Shown: positions 38,395 through 47,667, numbered from the stretch's first letter. The stretch is DNA of 64,000 nt from Neisseriaceae bacterium CLB008 (GCA_041228285.1 CP166133.1:2079380-2143379), one strand, 5' to 3'. Program-made: numbers and translations. The notes: generated from the sequence alone by a model not told the origin.

Positions 38395-38892
38395 TTATTC
38401 TGGCCGTTTTTTGGGTAGCCAAGCCCAGCACATCGTGGCCTCTATCGGCACTTCACCACGCTCATCGGTGACGATGCAGGGCACGATAAAATCGCCCTTG
38501 TCTTCATTAACCAAACGCGCGGCCATGTCCTCAGGCAAGGTCGCCACGGCCTTCATGTCGCCAACGGAGCGTTTGGTGTAGTGGATAGTCATACTTTTAA
38601 GCAACATCAGCTTGTCGTCAGGGGTATTCATGCCCACCACAAAACCTGTAGCGGTTTCGGCCAATAAAGCCATTGCGGTCGCGTGCACGCCCTTAATGTG
38701 GTTTTGGACTTTACGTTGATTTTTGACCCGTACAATCACCCGCTCTTGGCTGACTTCATCAAACGCTAAGCCCGCCGTGCTTAAAAAAGGCACCACCCGC
38801 CCTAAGGCGATGGTTTTGGCACGATTGCCTAATCCCGCTGGCCATCGGTCTAACTTTGCCATCATGGCCGACATTCTGTTTTTTATGCGCAT
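38395..38892 (-). CDS. DUF4442-domain hot-dog-fold protein
   Basis: A 165-residue hot-dog-fold protein related to PaaI-type thioesterases (DUF4442). The core helix segment NHIKGVHATAMALLAETATGFVVG (residues about 64-87) and the following strand with SMTIHYTKRSVGDMKAVATL are typical. No catalytic residue can be assigned with certainty. It diverges from dapF across about 80 bases. Confidence 0.85.
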   Translation of the reverse strand: MRIKNRMSAMMAKLDRWPAGLGNRAKTIALGRVVPFLSTAGLAFDEVSQERVIVRVKNQRKVQNHIKGVHATAMALLAETATGFVVGMNTPDDKLMLLKSMTIHYTKRSVGDMKAVATLPEDMAARLVNEDKGDFIVPCIVTDERGEVPIEATMCWAWLPKKRPE

Positions 38893-38972
38893 ATTTCTTC
38901 CTTGTTGACGTTAACGCAGCGCCCAATTTAAGTTATGATGAGCTTCTTTTATCTGCTTTGGCTTAAAATGTG

Positions 38973-39821
38973 ATGAACACGCTCAAATTCACCAAAATGC
39001 ATGGACTAGGTAATGATTTTATGGTGGTTGATGGGATTACTCAATCTTTTAAACCGAGTAAAACCTCTATAAAACAATGGGCTGACCGTCACTTTGGCAT
39101 TGGCTTTGATCAACTGCTGCTGATCGAAACGCCAGCCTCGCCAGACAACGATTTTAAATACCGAATTTTTAACGCCGACGGCTCTGAAGTCGAGCAGTGC
39201 GGCAACGGCGCACGCTGTTTTTTTCGCTTTGTCATCGACAAAGGCCTGACCACCAAAACACAGTTACGCATCGAAACCAAAAAAGGAGTGATTGAGCCAC
39301 GCCTCGAGCCTAATGGCTTAATTACCGTCGACATGGGCCAGCCTAGGCTCAGCGCCCAAGAGATTCCCTTTGTACAGTCAGCAGCAGAACCGACCGATGC
39401 CCTACAGCATCGCCTAAGCCTGACCGACGACAGCATTAATATCAGCACCGTCAACATGGGCAATCCCCATGCCGTGCTGTTGGTCGATGATGTCGACGCC
39501 GCACCGGTGGCGCTTATGGGCGCCGAAATTGAGCGTCATCCGCAGTTTCCAGAACGGGTTAACGTGGGCTTTATGCAGCTTGTAGATGCCGACACCATTC
39601 GCCTACGCGTGTTCGAGCGCGGCGTTGGCGAAACCCTCGCCTGCGGCACCGGCGCCTGCGCTGCCGTGGTAGCAGGCATCCGCCTAGGCTTATTAAACCA
39701 CACCGTTTTGGTCCACCTACCTGGCGGCGACCTGCGCATCAGCTGGGCCCCAGGCCAGGCGGTGATGATGACGGGGCCAGCCCAAACCGTTTTTGAAGGG
39801 GAGTTAGTGATTCATGAATGA
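38973..39821 (+). CDS. dapF: Diaminopimelate epimerase
   Basis: DapF converts LL- to meso-diaminopimelate for lysine and peptidoglycan. The catalytic Cys pair is in [10 protein letters not shown] near residue 75 and [17 protein letters not shown] near 222. The N-terminal [15 protein letters not shown] and [14 protein letters not shown] near 160 are also conserved. A GTG stands one codon before the ATG; I use the ATG. It overlaps the DUF484 gene by eight bases. Confidence 0.97.
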   Translation: MNTLKFTKMHGLGNDFMVVDGITQSFKPSKTSIKQWADRHFGIGFDQLLLIETPASPDNDFKYRIFNADGSEVEQCGNGARCFFRFVIDKGLTTKTQLRIETKKGVIEPRLEPNGLITVDMGQPRLSAQEIPFVQSAAEPTDALQHRLSLTDDSINISTVNMGNPHAVLLVDDVDAAPVALMGAEIERHPQFPERVNVGFMQLVDADTIRLRVFERGVGETLACGTGACAAVVAGIRLGLLNHTVLVHLPGGDLRISWAPGQAVMMTGPAQTVFEGELVIHE

Positions 39822-40479
39822 AGCCAGCCTATTGGATTTTTTAAAAAATCATCCTGAGTTTTTATTGACCCACGCCAAGATACTCGGCATTCAGCCCAAT
39901 AATGACAAGATCACGGCCTTTGCCGAGGTCAAACTACAGGCCAATGAAATCCGTACCCAGCGCATGGAACAACACCTGAATGACGTCATCGACAATGCGC
40001 GCCACAATCAGGCTCTGATCGAAACGCTATTCAATCTTGACCATGCTCTAATTGGCGCCACAAGCCTAGCAGACATCACCACGGCCTTGACCAAGGCCAT
40101 GACCGAAGGCTTTGATTTGCCCTACTATGTACTGAAGCTCGTACAGCCTGCACACAGCATCCAGCCGACTTTACCGGCAGCGCTACTGCTCAATGAAGGC
40201 GGCAAAGCTTACGAAAAGCTTAACCAGCTCAAGCGCAGCGTTTGCGATCAGTATTTGGCCGACGATGTTTTGGCTTGGCTACCGCCTTCAGCCACCACAT
40301 TACAAAGCTTTTTAAAAGTACCGCTGCTCACGCCCGAACAAGGCTTTATGGGGGTATTAATCGTGGCCAGCCCTAACCCTCAGCATTTTGGCCCAGAGCA
40401 AGATACCCACTACATGGATCATCTGGCCCAAAACCTAGGCGCCGCCCTTAACCGTCTTTTCACCGTACGGACTGCATGA
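39814..40479 (+). CDS. DUF484-family protein
   Basis: The 221-residue product matches DUF484 (GAF-like) proteins encoded after dapF. It has the N-terminal [19 protein letters not shown], a coiled coil with the [23 protein letters not shown] region, then a GAF-like domain ending [12 protein letters not shown]. In many proteobacteria the order is dapF-DUF484-xerC. Here the next gene is a membrane protein instead. The biochemical function of DUF484 is not known. Confidence 0.9.
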   Translation: MNEASLLDFLKNHPEFLLTHAKILGIQPNNDKITAFAEVKLQANEIRTQRMEQHLNDVIDNARHNQALIETLFNLDHALIGATSLADITTALTKAMTEGFDLPYYVLKLVQPAHSIQPTLPAALLLNEGGKAYEKLNQLKRSVCDQYLADDVLAWLPPSATTLQSFLKVPLLTPEQGFMGVLIVASPNPQHFGPEQDTHYMDHLAQNLGAALNRLFTVRTA

Positions 40480-41057
40480 ACATTAATCTGATCGTGGCGG
40501 CGCTCTTTGCCGCCCTCTTTGTGTGGCAATGCGCCCAATACCGCGAAACCAAGTGGCTATTGGCCAGCCTAATTTTATGGCTAGGCTTCACCTTCAACCT
40601 CAGCAGCACCCTGCCCTCGGTGTATACCTTCAGCAATGCGCTGTATCACAGCCACGTGGCCATTTTTATTGGCAGTTTGATTTATTTCATCAATCAAGTG
40701 CGCTGGGACAAAAAAAATCGGCTGATCCGCTTTAATCCAGCCAGCGGGCCATTTTTGCCTTATTTGGCCATGGCCTTAGTCTTCATGCACCTTGGCTTCG
40801 CCGCCTTATCCGCTTGGGTGTGGTGGCTGTACCCAGCGGGCCTGACCTATTTTGCGGCCTATAGCCTGCCGCAGCTGTACCTGCTTCAGCCCACCTATTT
40901 TATGGGCATGACCCTCTCACTCACCGGCCTGATGATGATACGCGCGCGCGCCAAAAATACCCGCGCCTTAACCGGCACGGCGCTACAGTGCGCTTTTTTG
41001 TGGGGCTTTTTCAGCACGGCCTTATACATTGTTCTGGATTTGATTTACGCCATTTAA
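40476..41057 (+). CDS. Multi-pass inner membrane protein of unknown function
   Basis: I do not recognise this family. The 193-residue product has about six hydrophobic helices: near residues 2-18, 27-45, 53-70, 88-110, 118-137 and 145-190 with breaks. It starts by a four-base ATGA overlap with DUF484, so it belongs to the dapF operon. Aromatic residues (Trp, Tyr) are abundant and no catalytic motif stands out. A terminator follows immediately. Confidence 0.7.
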   Translation: MNINLIVAALFAALFVWQCAQYRETKWLLASLILWLGFTFNLSSTLPSVYTFSNALYHSHVAIFIGSLIYFINQVRWDKKNRLIRFNPASGPFLPYLAMALVFMHLGFAALSAWVWWLYPAGLTYFAAYSLPQLYLLQPTYFMGMTLSLTGLMMIRARAKNTRALTGTALQCAFLWGFFSTALYIVLDLIYAI

Positions 41058-41059
41058 AA

Positions 41060-41085
41060 AGCTTGCCAGCATCGGCTGGCAAGCT
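41060..41085 (+). terminator. Terminator of the dapF operon
   Basis: AGCTTGCCAGC and GCTGGCAAGCT form a perfect 11-base-pair stem with an ATCG loop directly after the stop. The T-run is weak. Confidence 0.75.
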
Positions 41086-41124
41086 CATAATGATTTCCTT
41101 TGAAATCCGGACGTCTACACCGCT

Positions 41125-41727
41125 ATGTCTTTCAGTTTATATTTATCCATCTTTACCTTTCTGTTGATTGCAGCGGTTACCCCCGGCCCAAATAATATTT
41201 TGCTCACCACCACGGCCGCCAACTTTGGCCTGGTAAGGGCGCTCATCCCCATGTTGGGCATTATGCTGGGCATGCAGGTATTGCTTGTATTGGTGGCCTC
41301 AGGCGTAGGCAGCCTGATCATTCTTCACCCCAATATTCATCTGGCCTTAAAGATCATGGGCAGCATTTACTTAGCGTGGCTGGCCTGGAAGCTGGGTTCG
41401 GCACGCTTTGAACCGCTAGACACCACCACGGCGCCGGCCAAACCGGTGAAGTTTTATCAAGGGGCCTTATTGCAGTTTTTAAACCCCAAGGCCTGGCTGA
41501 TGGCCTTAGGCTCTATTTCTAGCTTTAGCCTCGTGGGCGCCCTCTACCTGCCGTCGGTGATCGCCATCAGCTTAATCATGATTGGGGTTAATCTCATCGC
41601 CAGCGCGGTATGGCTTGGCTTTGGTTCCTTAATTGGCCAATTTTTGAGTAGCCCTACTTCATGGCGCATTTTTAACGTCACCATGGGCGTCTTAACTGCC
41701 GCTTGCGTGCCCCTCGTCTGGTGGTAA
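41125..41727 (+). CDS. LysE-family translocator (RhtB-like amino-acid exporter)
   Basis: A 200-residue exporter with about six membrane helices. The signature AAVTPGPNNILLTTTAANFGL (helix 1-2) is near residue 13, and the helix-3 loop with MGSIYLAWLAWKLG is near 74. FLNPKAWLMALG near 113 is also typical. Family members export amino acids such as Lys, Thr or homoserine. Proximity to dapF, a lysine-pathway gene, is suggestive but not evidence of substrate. Confidence 0.92.
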   Translation: MSFSLYLSIFTFLLIAAVTPGPNNILLTTTAANFGLVRALIPMLGIMLGMQVLLVLVASGVGSLIILHPNIHLALKIMGSIYLAWLAWKLGSARFEPLDTTTAPAKPVKFYQGALLQFLNPKAWLMALGSISSFSLVGALYLPSVIAISLIMIGVNLIASAVWLGFGSLIGQFLSSPTSWRIFNVTMGVLTAACVPLVWW

Positions 41728-41737
41728 CACGATAGAC

Positions 41738-41769
41738 AAAAAAAGAGCGCCTTAGGCGCTCTTTTTTTT
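41738..41769. terminator. Bidirectional terminator
   Basis: AAAGAGCGCC and GGCGCTCTTT pair around TTA, with A-run and T-run on either side, between the converging LysE and ETF-QO genes. Confidence 0.93.
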
Positions 41770-41772
41770 AGG

Positions 41773-43428
41773 CTACATGGCCGAGTAGTTAGGACCACCA
41801 CCGCCTTCTGGGCAAACCCAGACAATGTTTTGCGTCGGGTCTTTAATGTCGCAGGTTTTACAATGCACGCAGTTTTGCGCATTGATTTGCAACTGCTTCT
41901 CGCCTTCAACGTTTTCCACTATTTCGTACACGCCAGCAGGACAATAGCGGGTTTCGGGTGAGTCATACTCATCCAGATTCACGCTGATGGCCAAGGCGGG
42001 ATTTTTTAACTTCAAGTGAGCCGGCTGATTTTCCTCATGGTTGGTGGCCGACAAAAACACGCTCGACAAACGGTCGAAGGTCAACACACCATCAGGCTTA
42101 GGATAATCAATTTTGCGGCTGCTCTTGGCCTTTTTCAAAGCCTTATGATCCGAATGCCCATGTTTTAAGGTCCACGGCGCGCAGCCCTTAAAGATGTAAT
42201 CATCTAAAGCAGCATAGGCAAAGGCCACATACATGCCCCATTTAAACGCCGGGCGCACGTTGCGCACGCGCCAGAGCTCATCGTACAGCCAGCTGTTTTT
42301 CATCCGCTCAGGATAGCTAAATGACTCTAGGCCAGTTACGCCATCCACCATGGTGCTTAAGGTCACAAACACAGCATCGGCGGCCAACATGCCCGACTTC
42401 ATCGCCGTGTGGGTGCCTTTAATGCGCGGCACGTTCAAGAAGCCAGCCGCATCGCCGACCAATAAACCGCCGGGAAAATGCAGCTTAGGCAGGCTTTGAA
42501 TCCCGCCTTCCACTAAAGATCGCGCGCCATAGGCAATACGGCGGCCGCCTTTAAAAATCTTGGCAATGTCAGGATGGGTCTTGAAGCGCTGAAACTCTTC
42601 AAACGGTGACAAATAGGTATTTTGATAATCCAAGCCCACCACCATGCCGACCGCCACTTGGTTGTCGTCTAGATGATAGATAAACGAGCCGCCGTAGGTG
42701 CTGCTGTTCATAGGCCAACCCACGGTGTGGGTTACCTTACCAGGCTCCGACATCGCAGGGTCCACTTCCCAGATCTCTTTAATTCCCAAACCATAGGTTT
42801 GCTTGTCGGAATCGTGGGCCAACTTAAATTTCTCGATGATTTGCTTACTTAACGAACCACGGCACCCTTCGGCAAACACGGTTTGGTGAGCGTGTAGCTC
42901 CATACCGCGCTGATAGTTACCGGTAGGCTCGCCATCTTTACCGATGCCCATGTCACCAGTGGCAATGCCCTTTACCGAACCGTCTTCATGATAAAGCACC
43001 TCGCTGGCGGCAAAACCAGGATAGATCTCGACGCCCATGGCTTCGGCCTGCTCGGCTAACCAACGGGTCAGTTGACCTAGACTGATGATGTAATTGCCTT
43101 CGTTTTGCATGCTCGGCGGCACCACGGGTGATTTAATGGCTTTATTCTTGGTTAAGAACAACAGCTCATCTTTCACGACAGTACGCGTCACCGGCGCGCC
43201 TTTGGCCTGCCAATCGGGAATTAATTCGGTTAAGGCCTTAGTGTCCAATACGGCGCCCGACAAAATATGGGCGCCCACCTCAGAACCTTTTTCAACCACG
43301 CACACGTTGATTTCGTGGTTACGTTGCTCTGCTAACTGTTTCAGCCGAATGGCCGTGGTTAGACCAGAAGGCCCTGCCCCGACGATCACGACGTCAAACA
43401 ACATACTCTCGCGTTCTTCTTGCACCAT
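41773..43428 (-). CDS. Electron-transfer flavoprotein:ubiquinone oxidoreductase
   Basis: ETF-QO passes electrons from acyl-CoA dehydrogenases, via ETF, to quinone at the inner membrane. The 551-residue product has an N-terminal FAD motif (VVIVGAGPSGLTTAIRL), the GGLLVGDAAGFLNVPRIKGTHTAMKSGMLAA segment near residue 318, and a C-terminal 4Fe-4S domain with CPAGVYE and NCVHCKTCDIKDP near 500-535. All four cluster Cys positions are visible. It follows the CoA-transferase by 12 bases, which ties it to glutaryl-CoA oxidation. The ETF alpha and beta subunits are not in the window. Confidence 0.95.
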   Translation of the reverse strand: MVQEERESMLFDVVIVGAGPSGLTTAIRLKQLAEQRNHEINVCVVEKGSEVGAHILSGAVLDTKALTELIPDWQAKGAPVTRTVVKDELLFLTKNKAIKSPVVPPSMQNEGNYIISLGQLTRWLAEQAEAMGVEIYPGFAASEVLYHEDGSVKGIATGDMGIGKDGEPTGNYQRGMELHAHQTVFAEGCRGSLSKQIIEKFKLAHDSDKQTYGLGIKEIWEVDPAMSEPGKVTHTVGWPMNSSTYGGSFIYHLDDNQVAVGMVVGLDYQNTYLSPFEEFQRFKTHPDIAKIFKGGRRIAYGARSLVEGGIQSLPKLHFPGGLLVGDAAGFLNVPRIKGTHTAMKSGMLAADAVFVTLSTMVDGVTGLESFSYPERMKNSWLYDELWRVRNVRPAFKWGMYVAFAYAALDDYIFKGCAPWTLKHGHSDHKALKKAKSSRKIDYPKPDGVLTFDRLSSVFLSATNHEENQPAHLKLKNPALAISVNLDEYDSPETRYCPAGVYEIVENVEGEKQLQINAQNCVHCKTCDIKDPTQNIVWVCPEGGGGPNYSAM

Positions 43429-43440
43429 GGTTTATGTTCC

Positions 43441-44634
43441 TCAAATAATTTTTTTATTCTTCAATTGTACTATGAGTTCGTCACTTATACCCATCTCTTT
43501 TAAGACTTCCTCTGTATGTTGCCCCAACTTTGGCGGCAAGCTTTGATATTGCACAGGGGTTCGGCTCAATTTTAAAGGGTTGCCAATCAACTGCATGGCT
43601 CGCTCCGACTCGCTTAGGCTCACGCTCATCGCTCGGGCCTGCACCTGCGGCATGGCAAAAGCCTCGGCAATATTGTTAATCGGCCCACAGGGGACGTTGG
43701 CGGCCTCCAATAGATTTAGCCATTCATCCCGGCTTTTGTCCATAAAGCATGGCACCATTAACCCAATTAAGGCTTCACGATGCGCCACTCGATCAGGGTT
43801 GGTCATAAACCGTGAATCGCTCGCCCATTCAGGATGCCCTAAGGCCTCGGCCACGGCAGCAAACTGCTGATTATTACCGCAGGCCAAAATCAAATGCTGA
43901 TCCTGGCCCGTTTCAAACACTTGATAAGGCACAATATTCGGGTGGGCGTTCCCTAGTCGCGGCGGCACGTCACCTGTGGCCAAGTAATTCATGCCCACAT
44001 TGGCCAACATATTCACCGCACAGTCTAAGAGCGAGACGTCGATCCATTGGCCTAAACCACTGCGCGCGCGTTCAATCAACGCCGCCTGAATCCCCACCGT
44101 AGCCTGTAAGCCTGTGAATAAGTCTACCACAGCCACGCCAACTTTAAAGGGTAAACCCTCGGATGGGCCAGTAATACTCATCAACCCGGACATCCCTTGA
44201 ATGATGTAATCATATCCGGGGCGCTTGGCGTCTGGCCCCGTTTGGCCAAAGCCCGTTAAGGAACAGTAGATCAGACGGGGGTTTAAGGCCTGCACCTGTG
44301 GATAATCCAGACCATATTTTTGCAGGCCACCGACTTTGTAGTTTTCCATCAACACATCGGCTTCAACAATCATCTGTTTGATTAAATCCTGTCCCTCTGG
44401 CGTGCTTAAGTCGACGGTCACCGAGCGCTTATTGCGATTCACCCCGGCAAAATAAGCCGAAGTCCCATCGGCAAAACTAGGCGGTGCCCAGGTGCGGGTT
44501 TCATCCCCGACTTCAGGACGCTCAATCTTAATCACTTCGGCGCCTAAATCCGCCAAATGCTGGGTACAGCTAGGGCCAGCTAAAACCCGAGACAAATCCA
44601 AAACCTTAATGCCTGCCAGTGCTTGCGTGCTCAT
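43441..44634 (-). CDS. Class III (CaiB/BaiF) CoA-transferase, probable glutarate CoA-transferase
   Basis: The 397-residue product is a family III CoA-transferase: KVLDLSRVLAGPSCTQHLADLGAEVIKIERP at the N-terminus, NRNKRSVTVDLSTPEGQ near residue 65, and the catalytic-Asp context KRPGYDYIIQGMSGLMS near 135. AAGGAG precedes the ATG at 44634, so I prefer it to the longer frame at 44655. Next to glutaryl-CoA dehydrogenase, it probably activates glutarate from succinyl-CoA, as human SUGCT does. That role is inferred from context. A hairpin separates it from gcdH. Confidence 0.85.
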   Translation of the reverse strand: MSTQALAGIKVLDLSRVLAGPSCTQHLADLGAEVIKIERPEVGDETRTWAPPSFADGTSAYFAGVNRNKRSVTVDLSTPEGQDLIKQMIVEADVLMENYKVGGLQKYGLDYPQVQALNPRLIYCSLTGFGQTGPDAKRPGYDYIIQGMSGLMSITGPSEGLPFKVGVAVVDLFTGLQATVGIQAALIERARSGLGQWIDVSLLDCAVNMLANVGMNYLATGDVPPRLGNAHPNIVPYQVFETGQDQHLILACGNNQQFAAVAEALGHPEWASDSRFMTNPDRVAHREALIGLMVPCFMDKSRDEWLNLLEAANVPCGPINNIAEAFAMPQVQARAMSVSLSESERAMQLIGNPLKLSRTPVQYQSLPPKLGQHTEEVLKEMGISDELIVQLKNKKII

Positions 44635-44652
44635 GATGTGCTCCTTAAACCA

Positions 44653-44689
44653 CAACAGGCAGCCAGGACGAATCCACAGCTGCCTGTTG
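44653..44689 (-). other. Intercistronic hairpin between gcdH and the CoA-transferase gene
   Basis: CAACAGGCAGC and GCTGCCTGTTG are exact 11-base inverted copies around a 15-base loop. There is no T-run, and the Shine-Dalgarno sequence of the next gene follows closely. It could be a partial terminator or an mRNA processing or stability element. Confidence 0.6.
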
Positions 44690-44711
44690 GGAGAATAACT
44701 GATTAATAAAG

Positions 44712-45899
44712 TTAGGCGAACGCTTGAATGCCGGTTTGGGCACGGCCCAATATCAAGGCATGAACGTCATGAGTACCTTCATAGGTATTCACGGCTTCAA
44801 GGTTCATCACGTGGCGAATCACATGGTATTCATCAGAAATACCGTTGCCGCCGTGCATGTCGCGAGACACCCGCGCAATGTCCAACGCTTTACCACAGTT
44901 ATTGCGTTTAATTAAGGAGATCATTTCCGGTGCGGCCTGACCTTCATCCATCAAGCGACCCACGCGCAGCGCAGCCTGTAGCCCCAGAGTAATTTCAGTT
45001 TGCATATTGGCCAATTTCAACTGCACTAGCTGAGTCGCCGCCAAAGGACGACCAAACTGCTGTCTGTCTAATGTGTATTGACGTGCCGCCTGCCAACAGA
45101 ACTCCGCCGCACCCATAGCGCCCCAGGCAATGCCAAAGCGGGCTTTATTCAAGCAGCCAAACGGGCCTTTCAAGCCTTTGACGTTGGGCAATAGGTTTTC
45201 TTCTGGTACAAACACTTCATCCATCACAATTTCACCGGTAATCGACGCACGCAGTGAGAATTTGCCGTGAATCACGGGCATGCTTAAGCCTTTCATGCCT
45301 TTTTCCAGAATAAAGCCACGGATGTCGCCGGCGTCGTCTTTAGCCCACACCACGCATACGTCAGCGATGGGGCTATTGGTGATCCACATCTTAGCGCCAG
45401 AAATCGAATAGCCACCCGGTACGCTCTTGGCGCGGGTTTGCATGCTGGCAGGATCAGAACCGGCATTAGGCTCTGTCAGGCCAAAACAGCCCACCCATTC
45501 GCCAGACGCCAATTTAGGCAGGTATTTTTCTCGTTGGTCTTCAGAGCCATAGGCCCAAATCGGATGCATCACCAGGCTAGACTGCACGCTCATCGCCGAG
45601 CGATAGCCAGAATCCACGCGCTCAACTTCACGCGCAATCAGGCCATAGGCCACGCTGGATAGGCCGGCACAACCATAACCTTCAATGGTACAACCCAATA
45701 GGCCTAGCTCGCCCATTTGGGTCATGATGTTGCGATCAAACTGTTCATGGCGGTTGGCTTCTAACACGCCAGGCATCAGCACGTCTTGGCAAAAAGCTTC
45801 GGCAGAACTTTGGACCATGCGTTCTTCTTCAGTTAACTGCGCTTGTAGCAAAAAGGCGTCTTCCCAAGAAAAAGGGGCACGTTGATTGGTTTGGCTCAT
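44712..45899 (-). CDS. gcdH: Glutaryl-CoA dehydrogenase
   Basis: GcdH oxidises and decarboxylates glutaryl-CoA to crotonyl-CoA, passing electrons to ETF. The 395-residue acyl-CoA dehydrogenase has the glutaryl-type segments [48 protein letters not shown] near residue 140, and the C-terminal [24 protein letters not shown] containing the catalytic Glu (YEGT). The match to GcdH is closer than to short-chain dehydrogenases. It is the first gene of the minus-strand run to ETF-QO and diverges from an IclR regulator. Confidence 0.93.
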   Translation of the reverse strand: MSQTNQRAPFSWEDAFLLQAQLTEEERMVQSSAEAFCQDVLMPGVLEANRHEQFDRNIMTQMGELGLLGCTIEGYGCAGLSSVAYGLIAREVERVDSGYRSAMSVQSSLVMHPIWAYGSEDQREKYLPKLASGEWVGCFGLTEPNAGSDPASMQTRAKSVPGGYSISGAKMWITNSPIADVCVVWAKDDAGDIRGFILEKGMKGLSMPVIHGKFSLRASITGEIVMDEVFVPEENLLPNVKGLKGPFGCLNKARFGIAWGAMGAAEFCWQAARQYTLDRQQFGRPLAATQLVQLKLANMQTEITLGLQAALRVGRLMDEGQAAPEMISLIKRNNCGKALDIARVSRDMHGGNGISDEYHVIRHVMNLEAVNTYEGTHDVHALILGRAQTGIQAFA

Positions 45900-45978
45900 C
45901 TGGTTTCTCCTTTGGCACCGAATCTTGCCTAGCTAGGCAGCGATAAACGGCGGTAAACAAACGATTATGATTTAATAG

Positions 45979-46007
45979 TTTCGCTGTGCGAAATTTTGTT
46001 TTACAAT
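45979..46007. promoter_or_regulatory. Palindromic operator candidate and promoter between gcdH and iclR-type gene
   Basis: TTTCGC-TGT-GCGAAA (45979-45993) is a perfect palindrome in the divergent spacer. Its left arm lies 17 bases before TACAAT (46002-46007), so it overlaps a possible -35 for the regulator. On the other strand it lies before CATAAT facing gcdH. IclR proteins bind sites of this kind; binding here is inferred. Confidence 0.55.
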
Positions 46008-46044
46008 GCAGAACAATCTACCGAATTTTAGAAAGCTTGTAAAG

Positions 46045-46830
46045 ATGCTGGCGCAAATTTTAAATACCATGGCTCAGGCCCAAACCGAACAAGACCGTCA
46101 ATTCGTGACCGCTCTGGCCCGTGGCCTCAGCCTATTGAGCGCTTTTGAGGAAGACACTGAATTGAGTCACCAAGCGTTGTGTCTACGCACACAGCTGCCC
46201 AAGGCCACCGTGACACGGTTGATCCACACCCTATGCCAAACCCAGTTTTTAATGTTTAATCCGCAAACGGGGCTCTATCAACTGGGCAAGCACGCACGAC
46301 GCTTTGCCAGCCATGCACTGACGCAGTTCCATTTATTTCAGCACGCCCAGCCTTTATTACGCCAGTTTGCGCAAACCCATCAGGTGTCGGTGACGCTGGC
46401 CACAGAGGACGGCGGTGAAATGCTGTACCTAGAAAGCGTGCGTAGCCCCGCTAAGCTTGCCGTACAGCTACAGATTGGTTCACGCGTACCGGTGGCCTAT
46501 TCGGCTATTGGCCGCGCCTATTACGCCAGCCTCCCCAGTGACGATGCGCGCGCCGATTTGATTACCCGCCTGCCCAGCGCCAACCGCGACAAACAAATCG
46601 AGCTGTTACAGCAAGGCGCAAGGCATTATGCCCAACAAGGCTATGTGTTGGTAAAAGGCGACTTTTCCTACGACATCATCGCTGCTGCCGTCGGTTTAAA
46701 AGACATCAGCCAACCCCATAAGCATTTCTCGTTAAACGCCAGCGCCCCCTCAAGCCTATGGTCTGAAGCCGACTATGCCTCGTTTATCGTGCCTAAATTA
46801 AAGGAACTGGCCGCCCATATCGAACTATGA
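46045..46830 (+). CDS. IclR-family transcriptional regulator
   Basis: The product has an IclR winged-helix domain (FVTALARGLSLLSAFEE, then LCLRTQLPKATVTRLIHTLCQTQFL) followed by the GAF-like effector domain (VSVTLATEDGGEMLYLESVRS, then GSRVPVAYSAIGRAYYASL). The likely target is the divergent glutarate module (gcdH). A putative -10 (TACAAT at 46002-46007) overlaps the first possible ATG at 46006, so translation probably starts at 46045 or 46069. I chose 46045 because AGAAAG lies before it. The effector may be glutarate or glutaryl-CoA, by context only. Confidence 0.85.
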   Translation: MLAQILNTMAQAQTEQDRQFVTALARGLSLLSAFEEDTELSHQALCLRTQLPKATVTRLIHTLCQTQFLMFNPQTGLYQLGKHARRFASHALTQFHLFQHAQPLLRQFAQTHQVSVTLATEDGGEMLYLESVRSPAKLAVQLQIGSRVPVAYSAIGRAYYASLPSDDARADLITRLPSANRDKQIELLQQGARHYAQQGYVLVKGDFSYDIIAAAVGLKDISQPHKHFSLNASAPSSLWSEADYASFIVPKLKELAAHIEL

Positions 46831-46855
46831 GTTTAGGTTCGTCTAGGGCTTTACC

Positions 46856-46885
46856 TTGTACCGAGCGAAAGGGCAGTGCTACAAT
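46856..46885 (+). promoter_or_regulatory. Sigma-70 promoter of slyD
   Basis: TTGTAC and TACAAT, 18 bases apart, about 43 bases upstream of the slyD ATG. GAGAAAG before the ATG gives a ribosome binding site. Confidence 0.75.
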
Positions 46886-46928
46886 CGCCCTGTAATTCAT
46901 TCACTTTAAACGATGAGAAAGTCGAAAC

Positions 46929-47414
46929 ATGCAAATCAGCAAAAATTCTGTAGTGACCCTTCAGTACGAAATGTACGATGCCAACGACCAATTAATCGAC
47001 CAAACCAAGCCTGAAGAGCCTATTGCTTACTTGCATGGCGGCTACGATGGCATTTTCCCTTTGGTTGAAGAAGCCCTTCACGGCAAAGCTGCCGGTGACG
47101 AAGTAGACGTGTTGCTACAACCTGACGACGCGTTTGGTGAGCAAGATTCTGAATTGGTACGCATCGAAGAAGTGGCCAACTTCCCAGTAGAAGTAGAAGC
47201 CGGCATGATGTTTGAAGCCGACGACCCTGAAACTGGCGAAGTATTGATCTTCCGCGTGACCGACGTTGCCGACGGCAAAGCGGTTGTGGATGCTAACCAT
47301 CCTTTAGCCGGCATGAAAATTCGCTTCAAAGCCAAGGTTCAAGAAGTTCGCGAAGCGTCTGCTGAAGAATTGGCTCATGGCCACGTACACGGTGCCCACG
47401 GCCACCAACACTAA
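46929..47414 (+). CDS. slyD: FKBP-type peptidyl-prolyl isomerase SlyD
   Basis: SlyD is a cytosolic proline isomerase and metallochaperone. The 161-residue product has the FKBP part (VVTLQYEMYDANDQLIDQT, then PIAYLHGGYDGIFPLVEEAL), the IF chaperone insert (about residues 70-130) and a C-terminal His-rich tail (HGHVHGAHGHQH), which can bind nickel or zinc. The tail is shorter than in E. coli SlyD. It is monocistronic, with its own promoter and terminator. Confidence 0.93.
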   Translation: MQISKNSVVTLQYEMYDANDQLIDQTKPEEPIAYLHGGYDGIFPLVEEALHGKAAGDEVDVLLQPDDAFGEQDSELVRIEEVANFPVEVEAGMMFEADDPETGEVLIFRVTDVADGKAVVDANHPLAGMKIRFKAKVQEVREASAEELAHGHVHGAHGHQH

Positions 47415-47460
47415 GCCATACCTTCTAGAGGCTCGCTCGCTTAGCGCCAGCCTCTTACCA

Positions 47461-47484
47461 AAGGCCCCATTGGGGCCTTTTTTC
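47461..47484 (+). terminator. Rho-independent terminator of slyD
   Basis: AAGGCCCCA and TGGGGCCTT pair with a one- to two-base loop, followed by TTTTT. The stretch from 47485 to 47667 shows no gene. Confidence 0.9.
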
Positions 47485-47667
47485 ATTCTGGCACACAACC
47501 CACGCTGACTTTATCTCATCGCTCGGCTAAGTGCGCCTGCCCCCTACTTCCCAAAAACCGCACAAAAAACTGGCACAAAGCACTGAATTAAAACTTTATT
47601 TCCAAAACACGACGTAAAAAAAATTTGACCCAAGGCCAAGCTTAGCTCGTTTAATGAGCATAAGCAC

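Noticed and set aside
47485-47667. Small RNA gene between slyD and tRNA-Ala
   Set aside because: No promoter and terminator pair brackets this stretch, and its only strong promoter belongs to the tRNA.
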